Assembly (NCBI GenBank): GCA_005888075.1
Contig: VBKD01000046.1
Location: 1 to 12,542, forward strand
Direction of reading: 5' to 3'
From: Chloroflexota bacterium
Lineage (GTDB): Bacteria; Chloroflexota; Dormibacteria; Dormibacterales; Dormibacteraceae
Length of the DNA stretch: 12,542 nt
The translations under genes were made by a program, and so were the position numbers. The notes under the pieces are model-generated. The model was given only the letters and a program-made list of their open reading frames with translations. It searched no databases and was not told the origin of the DNA. The number at the start of each line of letters is the position of its first letter. Position 1 is the stretch's first letter. Positions 7,196 through 12,542 of the stretch are shown here, in pieces.

Positions 7196-8044
7196 TTAAC
7201 GCGACTCCTCGTCGTTGCCGGTGTGTCCGATGAACTCTTCCTCGGAGACGGTCGGCAGGTAGTCCTCTTCGTCCTCCAGATACTCCTCGATCTCTTCGTA
7301 TCGCGGGGTCTCCAGGAACTCTCTGTCCTCGACCTCGGGCAGGATCTCGCCACGTGCCTGTGCCTCCTGACGGCCGTCCTGGCACGCGTCGGCGATCTTG
7401 CTGGTCAGCAGTTTCACGGCGCGTATCGCGTCGTCATTGCCGGGGATCACGTAGCTGATCTCGTCCGGATCGCAGTTGGAGTCGGTGATCGCCACGACAG
7501 GGATCTTCAGGCGGTTCGCTTCGGTGACCGCGATGTGCTCCTTGCGTGGGTCGACCACGTACAGAGCACCGGGAAGCCGCTTCATGTCGGCGATGCCGTC
7601 GAAGTGGAACATCAGCCGGTCGAGCTCGTCCTGGAGACCTTTCGCCTCCTTCTTGGGCATGTGCTCGAACTGCCCCTCTTGCTGCATGCGACGCAGCTCC
7701 TGGAGCCTCTCGATGCGCTTCTTCACGGTGCTGAAGTTCGTCAGCATGCCGCCCATCCAGCGCCGATTGACGAAGTACATGCCGCACCGCGCGGCTTCGG
7801 TCTGGATCGTCTCCTGAGCCTGCTTCTTGGTGCCCACGAACAGCACGGGCCGGCCACTCGCCGCCACGCTGCGCGTGAAGTCCCACGCGTCGTCGAGAAG
7901 CCTCACCGTCTTCTGCAGGTCGATGATGTGGATTCCGTTGCGCGCGGTGAAGATGTACGCCTTCATCTTTGGATTCCAGCGGCTGGTCTGGTGTCCGAAA
8001 TGGACGCCCGCCTCCAGCAGCTGCTTCAAGGTCACTTGAGCCAC
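7196..8044 (-). CDS. rpsB: 30S ribosomal protein S2
   Basis: S2 is a structural protein of the small ribosomal subunit, near the platform/head junction and the S1 site. The 282-residue product opens with TLKQLLEAGVHFGHQ and carries RWNPKM, FVGTKKQAQ, NRRWMGGMLTNFSTV, VVDPRKEHIAVTEA and the second signature PVVAITDSNCDPDEISYVIP. After about residue 225 there is an extra tail rich in Glu and Asp (EEIEEYLEDEEDYLPTV and on), longer than in E. coli S2; its role is unknown. I chose the GTG at 8044 because GGGGAGG (8055-8061) is ten bases upstream and the family starts just here. A GTG at 8107 in the same frame would add 21 residues with no family support. Confidence 0.96.
   Translation of the reverse strand: MAQVTLKQLLEAGVHFGHQTSRWNPKMKAYIFTARNGIHIIDLQKTVRLLDDAWDFTRSVAASGRPVLFVGTKKQAQETIQTEAARCGMYFVNRRWMGGMLTNFSTVKKRIERLQELRRMQQEGQFEHMPKKEAKGLQDELDRLMFHFDGIADMKRLPGALYVVDPRKEHIAVTEANRLKIPVVAITDSNCDPDEISYVIPGNDDAIRAVKLLTSKIADACQDGRQEAQARGEILPEVEDREFLETPRYEEIEEYLEDEEDYLPTVSEEEFIGHTGNDEESR
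7205..7210 (-). promoter_or_regulatory. Ribosome binding site of tsf
   Basis: GAGGAG on the minus strand, inside the last codons of rpsB, nine bases before the TTG at 7195. It settles the TTG as the tsf start and shows that tsf has its own ribosome entry despite abutting rpsB. Confidence 0.7.
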
Positions 8045-8054
8045 GTTTAATTTG

Positions 8055-8061
8055 CCTCCCC
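8055..8061 (-). promoter_or_regulatory. Strong ribosome binding site of rpsB
   Basis: GGGGAGG on the minus strand with ten bases, rich in A and T, before the GTG at 8044. It is the strongest Shine-Dalgarno match seen in the window, as expected for a ribosomal protein gene, and decides the rpsB start. Confidence 0.75.
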
Positions 8062-8084
8062 GTTTCACTTCCGCCCGGTTCCGG

Positions 8085-8169
8085 CCTTCTGGGAAGGACG
8101 GGGGCACTGCCCCGGGCGTGCTAACTCAGCCGGCTTGAAGTCGGCTGGCTACCCGAGTATACCCAGCCG
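8085..8169 (-). promoter_or_regulatory. Hairpin-rich leader before rpsB
   Basis: Several inverted repeats lie between topA and rpsB. CCTTC-CCA-GAAGG is at 8085-8097 and GGGGC-AGT-GCCCC at 8101-8113. A shared arm CCAGCCG (8142-8148) can pair either with CGGCTGG (8163-8169, seven pairs) or with CGGCTG (8127-8132, six pairs), so those two stems exclude each other. None is followed by a T run on the minus strand, so none is a convincing intrinsic terminator. In some bacteria S2 controls rpsB-tsf through a structured leader; whether this region does so is unknown. Confidence 0.4.
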
Positions 8170-10361
8170 GCCGAGTTCGAATCAGGAGACCGCTTCCACC
8201 TTCTTGGCGCCCTTCGGTCCGGGGCACTTGGGGTAGTCGGAGCAGGACTTGAACGGTCCGTAGCGGCCCTGTACTTGCACTCGGGGTAGCGGGAGCAGGC
8301 GACGAACGGTCCGAACCGTCCGGTGCGCTGGACCAGCTGCCCTTCCCCACACTGCGGGCACTTCTCGCCCATGGGCTGGCCCTCCGACTGGACCACCTCG
8401 CGCTTGATGTATTTGCACTCGGGGTAGCCCGAGCAGCCGACGAACTCTCCATACCGTCCGGTACGAAGCTGGAGCGGGCGGCCGCAGTCCGGGCACTTTT
8501 CCTCGAGCAGCTTGGGCTGGGGCGGCTCGCCGTCCGGCGTGAGGGCGCGGCGGAACTTGCACTTCGGATATCGCGAGCAGCCCATGAACGGGCCGAACTT
8601 GCTCGCCTTGCGCACGAGGTGGCCCTCATGGCACAGCGGGCACTCCTCGTCTGTGTCGGCGGGAGTCGCCTCCTCGGCCGCGTCAAGCATTTGCTGGAGC
8701 GGACCGTAGAAGTCCCTGACCACCGGAACCCATTGCTCGCTTCCGCGCTCGACCTCGTCGAGGCGCTGCTCCAGCTTGGCCGTGTAGTCGTCATCCGAGA
8801 TGGTCTTGAAGTGTTCGACCATGATCGTGTTCACCGCCTCGCCGATGCGAGTCGGATGCAGCCTCCGTTCCTTCAGCTCGACATAGCCGTGGTCCTTGAT
8901 CGTCTCGACGATGGGCGCGTACGTAGACGGGCGGCCAATGCCTCGCTGCTCGAGCTCCCGGATGAGCGTCGCCTCCGAGTACCGGGGCGGCGGCTGGCTG
9001 AAATGCTGCTCGGGCTTGATGCCGTGGTAAACGAGGTCCTCGCCCTGAGACAGGTCGGGCAGCTCGTTCTCCCCGTTTTCCTCGCGCGGCCAGACCTTGT
9101 AGAAGCCGTCGAACGCGAGCACCGACCCGGTCGACCGGAACACGTACTGGCCGCCTTCGATCTCCACCTGGGTCTGGTCGTAGACCGCGGGCGCCATCCG
9201 GCTCGCGACGAAGCGTCGCCAGATCAGGTCGTAGAGCTTGAACTGATCGGCGCTGAGGTGCTGGCGGATCGATTCCGGCGTCCGGTTGACCTCGGTGGGA
9301 CGGATCGCCTCGTGCGCGTCCTGCGCGCCGGGCACCGCCTTGGCGCTCCTCGAGCTGCCGATGTAGTTCTCGCCGTGCTTCTCCTTGATCCATCCCTTCA
9401 CGCGGCCATCGGCATCACCCGAGATGCGGGTGGAGTCGGTGCGCATGTAGGTGATCAAACCGGTCGACCCATCAGGTCCCAGCTCGATGCCTTCGTACAG
9501 CTGCTGAGCGATGCGCATGGCCTGTCGCGGCCGCATGCGAAGTCGGCTCGAAGCATCCTGCTGAAGCGTGGACGTGATGTAGGGCGGGTTCGAGCTCTTG
9601 GTCCGGCGCTTCTTCTCGACGCCGATGACGCGATAGCTCGCGCCCTCGATCCGCTGCAGGATCGCCTGCGCCTCCGCCTCGTTGTGGATCTCCAACTTGG
9701 CGTCGGCTTCCGTTTCGGCTGACCCGATCGGGCGGTGCAGCCGCGCCAGGAAGTCCGCCTCCGCGTCCTTCTTGGCGAGCTCGACATCGATCGTCCACGA
9801 TTCGACGGGGACGAACTTTCGAATCTCGTCTTCGCGATCGCAGACCAGGCGGAGGGCGACCGACGAGACGCGGCCTGCGCCAATCCCTTTCTGCACCTTG
9901 CTCCACAGGAATGGGCTGAGGCGATAGCCGACGAGCCGGTCGACCACGCGCCGAGCCTGCTGGGCGTTGACCAGCTTCATGTCGATCCCCCTCGGGGATT
10001 CCAGCGCACGCCGCACCGCGTCCGAGGTGATTTCGTGGAACTCGATCCGCTTTGGGTCGTGCAGCTTCAGCACCTCGGAGAGGTGCCAGGCGATAGCTTC
10101 GCCCTCGCGGTCAGGGTCCGACGCGAGGATCACCTCGCTGTCCTTCTTGACCGCCGATTTCAGCTCGTTGATCGTCTTGCGGCGGCTTTCGACCACGACG
10201 TACCGCGGCTTGAAGCTGTCCTCGACGTCCACCGCGATCTCCTTTTCGGGCAGGTCGCGGACGTGGCCCATCGAGGCGCGCACGTCAAAACGGTCTCCCA
10301 AAAACCGCTTGAGCGTCTTCGCCTTGGCCGGCGACTCAACGATGATCAAACCTTCTGGCAC
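8121..10361 (-). CDS. topA: DNA topoisomerase I, 3' end frame-broken
   Basis: Type IA topoisomerase that relaxes negative supercoils by cutting one strand through a 5'-phosphotyrosine. Start is GTG 10361, with AGAGG at 10366-10370 upstream. The Toprim domain holds Glu9 (IIVES) and the DPDREGEA acidic cluster (82-89). The catalytic Tyr305 is in GLITYMRTDSTR, and the TYAPIVETIKDHGYV region (480-494) follows. The tail has three complete C4 zinc ribbons: Cys574/577/595/601, Cys623/626/643/649 and Cys668/671/689/695. After CKY at 695-697 the frame turns into low-complexity Ser/Pro/Arg sequence unlike any topoisomerase and ends at 8121. In another frame the expected ending continues as GRYGPFKSCSDYPKCPGPKG and stops at 8182. 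A frameshift or small deletion near 8262-8273 therefore seems to have joined the third ribbon to the second half of a fourth. Catalytic domains are intact. Confidence 0.94.
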   Translation of the reverse strand: MPEGLIIVESPAKAKTLKRFLGDRFDVRASMGHVRDLPEKEIAVDVEDSFKPRYVVVESRRKTINELKSAVKKDSEVILASDPDREGEAIAWHLSEVLKLHDPKRIEFHEITSDAVRRALESPRGIDMKLVNAQQARRVVDRLVGYRLSPFLWSKVQKGIGAGRVSSVALRLVCDREDEIRKFVPVESWTIDVELAKKDAEADFLARLHRPIGSAETEADAKLEIHNEAEAQAILQRIEGASYRVIGVEKKRRTKSSNPPYITSTLQQDASSRLRMRPRQAMRIAQQLYEGIELGPDGSTGLITYMRTDSTRISGDADGRVKGWIKEKHGENYIGSSRSAKAVPGAQDAHEAIRPTEVNRTPESIRQHLSADQFKLYDLIWRRFVASRMAPAVYDQTQVEIEGGQYVFRSTGSVLAFDGFYKVWPREENGENELPDLSQGEDLVYHGIKPEQHFSQPPPRYSEATLIRELEQRGIGRPSTYAPIVETIKDHGYVELKERRLHPTRIGEAVNTIMVEHFKTISDDDYTAKLEQRLDEVERGSEQWVPVVRDFYGPLQQMLDAAEEATPADTDEECPLCHEGHLVRKASKFGPFMGCSRYPKCKFRRALTPDGEPPQPKLLEEKCPDCGRPLQLRTGRYGEFVGCSGYPECKYIKREVVQSEGQPMGEKCPQCGEGQLVQRTGRFGPFVACSRYPECKYRAATDRSSPAPTTPSAPDRRAPRRWKRSPDSNSAGWVYSGSQPTSSRLS
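8156..8161 (-). promoter_or_regulatory. Candidate -10 box for an rpsB promoter
   Basis: TATACT on the minus strand, one mismatch from TATAAT, in the gap between topA and rpsB. No good -35 hexamer is found 16-18 bases upstream (best is TGATTC-like). If used, transcription would begin near 8149 and leave a leader of roughly 105 bases before rpsB. The position before the highly expressed rpsB-tsf genes is what one would expect, but this is a weak motif-based call. Confidence 0.4.
8182..8268 (-). pseudogene. Out-of-frame remnant of the topA C-terminus (half zinc ribbon)
   Basis: Read in the frame that differs from topA by one base, this stretch gives GRYGPFKSCSDYPKC, then PGPKGAKKVEAVS and a TGA at 8184-8182. 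The first part is the second half of a TopA C4 zinc ribbon (compare GRFGPFVACSRYPEC in the third ribbon), and the Lys-rich end is typical of TopA tails. The first half of this ribbon, a CPxCG with its following strand, is missing. Either the true protein ends at 8182 and the sequence carries an indel, or the strain has lost this end. Confidence 0.7.
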
Positions 10362-10382
10362 AGCACCTCTTTATTCCCAACC

Positions 10383-10411
10383 CGGAGCTTTTAATCCGTC
10401 CCCCGGCTCCG
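10383..10411 (-). repeat. Inverted repeat in the dprA-topA gap
   Basis: CGGAGC and GCTCCG, six perfect pairs that can extend with a G-T pair, with a 17-base loop, in the 61-base gap between the dprA stop and topA start. It is not followed by a T run on the minus strand, so it does not look like an intrinsic terminator. No promoter stands out here; topA is probably read from upstream, but this is uncertain. Confidence 0.3.
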
Positions 10412-10422
10412 AGGCGGGCATC

Positions 10423-11292
10423 CTACGCTCGTTGTTTGCCCCGGCGCAATGCCCTCACATAGCCGCCCTCATGCCGCCGAACCGCCCCGTTGAGCTCGAG
10501 CGCGGTCAGCCTGCTGAGCACTTCGGGGATCGGCAGCTGGAGCTTTCGGGCAACCTCGGCTGCGCTCAAAGCGAGAACGTCCGAGAGGTGGGAAAGGATG
10601 CCATCGCGTTCGCGCGGAAGCGCAAATCCAAGGCTGTCGGGAGCCGGGAGCGGGTCGTCCAGCACCTCGCGCGTGATGTCCAGGGCCGCGAGCACGTCAC
10701 GCGCGTTCTGGATTAGGCCGGCGCCGTCCCGGATCAGGGCGTGGGTTCCCACGGAAAGGGGCGAGAAGATGCTCCCGGGCACCGCCATTACCTCTTTATG
10801 TAGGTCCAGCGCGGCCTCCGCCGTGATGAGGGCGCCCGACCCTTCGGATGCCTCGACCACTACCACCACGTCCGAGAGGGCGGCCATCGTGTAATTCCTG
10901 GCCGGGAAGTGGTGGCGCCGGGGCATTGTGCCGTCCGGAAACTGGCTGATCAAGGCTCCGCCGGCCGCGATGATGTCGTCCGCGAGCCGGCTGTTGGCCG
11001 CTGGATAGACGATGTCCACGCCCGTGCCCATGACGGCAACCGTGACGCCGCCCGCGTTCAGCGCGCCCCGGTGGGCGGCGGAGTCGATGCCCAGGGCCAG
11101 CCCGCTGAAGACGACCACGCCGGCCAGCGCCAGCTCCATGGCCAGCTGCTCGGCCACGGCTTCGCCGTAGGGCGACGGGCGCCGGGAGCCGACGATCGCG
11201 ACCCGCGGGCCGCCGGGGGGTGGCCAGCGACCTCGGGAACGAAGGGGTGGATCGGGTTCAGTCACTCCTCCCCCATTTGTGGTCCCGGCCAT
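10423..11292 (-). CDS. dprA: DNA-processing protein DprA, lacking the N-terminal domain
   Basis: DprA (Smf) binds incoming single-stranded DNA during natural transformation and loads RecA on it; it is also found in bacteria not known to be competent. The 289-residue product contains the extended Rossmann core: VAIVGSR (31-37), FSGLALGIDSAAHRGAL (62-78), MGTGVDIVYPAAN (88-100), ISQFPDGTMPRRHHFPARN (115-133), VVEASEGSGALITAEAAL and PGSIFSPLSVGTHALIRDGA (162-181). A winged-helix domain is at about 232-281. Most DprA proteins are around 360 residues and begin with a SAM/HhH domain; here the match only begins at PDPP (13-16). An in-frame TAA at 11313-11311 bars any longer form. The ATG lies one base after the comM stop and has no clear ribosome site, so coupling to comM is likely. 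A GTG at 11265 is an alternative. Confidence 0.93.
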   Translation of the reverse strand: MAGTTNGGGVTEPDPPLRSRGRWPPPGGPRVAIVGSRRPSPYGEAVAEQLAMELALAGVVVFSGLALGIDSAAHRGALNAGGVTVAVMGTGVDIVYPAANSRLADDIIAAGGALISQFPDGTMPRRHHFPARNYTMAALSDVVVVVEASEGSGALITAEAALDLHKEVMAVPGSIFSPLSVGTHALIRDGAGLIQNARDVLAALDITREVLDDPLPAPDSLGFALPRERDGILSHLSDVLALSAAEVARKLQLPIPEVLSRLTALELNGAVRRHEGGYVRALRRGKQRA

Positions 11293-11293
11293 T

Positions 11294-12542
11294 TCAGGCT
11301 GCTGCTTCGCTTAGGCGGAAGCCCAGGGCTTCTAGGACGTGGTGGTCCTGGATTTGGTCTGAGCCTTCGAGGTCGGCCACGGTCCGTGCCACCCGCCAGG
11401 CCCGATGGAAGCCACGCGCGGTCAGGCCGCGCTGCTCCGCCCACCGCTCGAGCGTGTGGCGTGAAGCCGGCGCCAACCCGGCCACCTGGCGCAACCTGGC
11501 AGGTCGAAGCTGGGCGTTGAGGCCTCCCTGCCTGTCCATTTGGCGCCCGCGCGCCGCAACCACGCGTTCGCGCACCGAAGCGGACGCCTCACCATGCGGT
11601 TCGCCGGCCAGCGTCTCCAGCTTCAATCGGCGCACGGCGACCTGCAGGTCGATCCGGTCCAGCAGCGGACCGGACAGCCTTCGCTGGTAGGTGTTCACCG
11701 CGGCCGGTGTGCAGCGGCAGGTCCTCACCCCGTCCCCGGCCCAGCCGCATGGGCAAGGATTGGTGGCGGCCACCAGTGTGAAGCGAGCCGGGTAGACGAC
11801 TGAGCCTGCCGAGCGCGTGATTCTCACCCGCCCTGTTTCGAGCGGCTGGCGCAACGCTTGCAGAACCGGAGTCTGGAACTCCGCGAGCTCATCCAGAAAC
11901 AACACGCCGTGATGCGCGCGGCTGATTTCGCCCGGCTGCGCCAGCCCGCTCCCGCCTCCTATGAGACCCGCCATCGACACGCCGTGATGCGGTGCGCGAA
12001 AAGGACGAGTCCAGTCCAGCGGGCGCTCCCGCTCGAGCTCGCCGAGCACGCTCCGGACCTGAGCCACCTCCAAGGCTTCGTCGAGCTCCAGCGGCGGCAG
12101 GATCCCCGGGAGGCAGCGAGCGAGCATGGTCTTGCCTGAGCCGGGCGGACCGCTGAACAGCAGGTGGTGCCCGCCCGCCGCTGCCACCTCGAGCGCCCGC
12201 TTGCCTTCCTCCTGCCCATGCACCTCGGCGAGGTCGTGCTCGAATGACCCGGGTTCAAGCAGGGTTTGCGGTCGAGTTGGCGACGCAGCAGCGATCGGCA
12301 CCTCACCGATCAGGTGAGCGACCACGCGGATGAGCGAAATGCACGGGATGACCTCGACGCCATCCACCAGCGCGGCCTCGGCGGCGTCCTCGGCGGGCAC
12401 GAACACACGCTCATAACCCAGGTCCCGGAGGCCACGGACCGCGACGAAAACACCGTCGACGTGACGGACACCGCCGTCGAGAGACAGCTCGCCGATGAAT
12501 GCGCTGCGTGCCGGAGGTAACTTGCCGTATCTGGCCAGTGCG
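11294..12542 (-). CDS. comM: ComM/YifB family AAA+ ATPase (Mg-chelatase-like), 5' end missing
   Basis: ComM is a hexameric AAA+ helicase that promotes branch migration when transformed DNA is joined to the chromosome; older annotation calls it a magnesium chelatase subunit. About 415 residues are visible of the roughly 500 usual; the frame is open to the right edge. At the edge it reads YGKLPPARSAFIGELSLDGG, part of the N-terminal Lon-protease-like (ChlI) domain. The ATPase follows: Walker A GPPGSGKT encoded at 12128-12151, Walker B GVLFLDELAEF, the ATNPCPCGWAGDGVRTCRCTP cysteine-containing loop typical of YifB, and RRLSGPLLDRIDLQV with the arginine-finger region. The C-terminal helical domain ends with DLEGSDQIQDHHVLEALGFR. 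The stop TGA (11296-11294) is one base from the dprA ATG. Confidence 0.95.
   Translation of the reverse strand, partial: ALARYGKLPPARSAFIGELSLDGGVRHVDGVFVAVRGLRDLGYERVFVPAEDAAEAALVDGVEVIPCISLIRVVAHLIGEVPIAAASPTRPQTLLEPGSFEHDLAEVHGQEEGKRALEVAAAGGHHLLFSGPPGSGKTMLARCLPGILPPLELDEALEVAQVRSVLGELERERPLDWTRPFRAPHHGVSMAGLIGGGSGLAQPGEISRAHHGVLFLDELAEFQTPVLQALRQPLETGRVRITRSAGSVVYPARFTLVAATNPCPCGWAGDGVRTCRCTPAAVNTYQRRLSGPLLDRIDLQVAVRRLKLETLAGEPHGEASASVRERVVAARGRQMDRQGGLNAQLRPARLRQVAGLAPASRHTLERWAEQRGLTARGFHRAWRVARTVADLEGSDQIQDHHVLEALGFRLSEAAA

Noticed and set aside
6995..8050. Plus-strand open frame (351 codons) opposite tsf and rpsB
   Set aside because: Low-complexity Leu/Val/His/Asp composition, fully explained by codon use of the two real genes on the other strand.
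8045..8107. GTG at 8107 as the rpsB start
   Set aside because: It would add 21 residues with no family match, while GGGGAGG sits at the right distance from the GTG at 8044.
8085..8113. Hairpins as an intrinsic terminator of topA
   Set aside because: Neither stem is followed by a T run on the minus strand, so they do not meet the usual terminator pattern.
8619..9722. Plus-strand open frame (367 codons) opposite topA
   Set aside because: It is antisense to the conserved topoisomerase core, with no recognisable domain and no ribosome site; treated as a shadow.
1..12542. Search for tRNA genes, CRISPR arrays, insertion sequences, toxin-antitoxin or defence genes
   Set aside because: Every stretch is accounted for by conserved housekeeping genes and short junctions; no repeat array, transposase or unknown gene was seen.

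Overview
The window is a GC-rich bacterial chromosome segment with every gene on the minus strand, so it reads from right (12542) to left (1). It is packed with housekeeping genes and has no non-coding stretch above about 140 bases. In transcription order the genes are comM (5' end off the window), dprA, topA, rpsB, tsf, pyrH, frr, uppS, cdsA, dxr, rseP, ispG and proS (3' end off the window). The rpsB-tsf-pyrH-frr-uppS-cdsA-dxr-rseP-(ispG)-proS order is the classic conserved cluster known from Firmicutes and relatives. comM-dprA(-topA) often lies shortly upstream of rpsB in Firmicutes and Actinobacteria. High GC, the type 3 (archaeal/eukaryal-like) prolyl-tRNA synthetase and this order suggest a Terrabacteria-side lineage, perhaps Chloroflexota or Dormibacterota-like. 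That placement is inference and is not settled by the sequence.

Region 1 (10423-12542) holds the natural-transformation/recombination pair comM and dprA; the dprA product lacks the usual N-terminal domain. Region 2 (8121-10361) is DNA topoisomerase I, whose 3' end shows a clear frame break inside the zinc-ribbon tail. Region 3 (8045-8181) is the only notable intergenic stretch: a candidate -10 box and several hairpins upstream of rpsB. Region 4 (5293-8044) covers translation and nucleotide genes: S2, EF-Ts, UMP kinase and ribosome recycling factor. Region 5 (318-5247) covers envelope lipid and isoprenoid genes. Dxr and IspG are steps of the MEP pathway that supplies isopentenyl diphosphate, UppS turns this into the undecaprenyl carrier, CdsA makes CDP-diacylglycerol, and RseP is an intramembrane protease. 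Region 6 (1-309) is the start of proS.

The genes from rpsB to proS are very tightly coupled. Three junctions are ATGA overlaps (pyrH/frr, uppS/cdsA, dxr/rseP). Two more (tsf/pyrH and ispG/proS) have CTGA at the same place, and in both the conserved N-terminus cannot be reached from an ATG, GTG or TTG codon. I found no mobile element, CRISPR array, tRNA, rRNA or novel defence-like system. The points worth a second look are the topA frame break, the apparent CTG starts, the rpsB leader and the shortened DprA.
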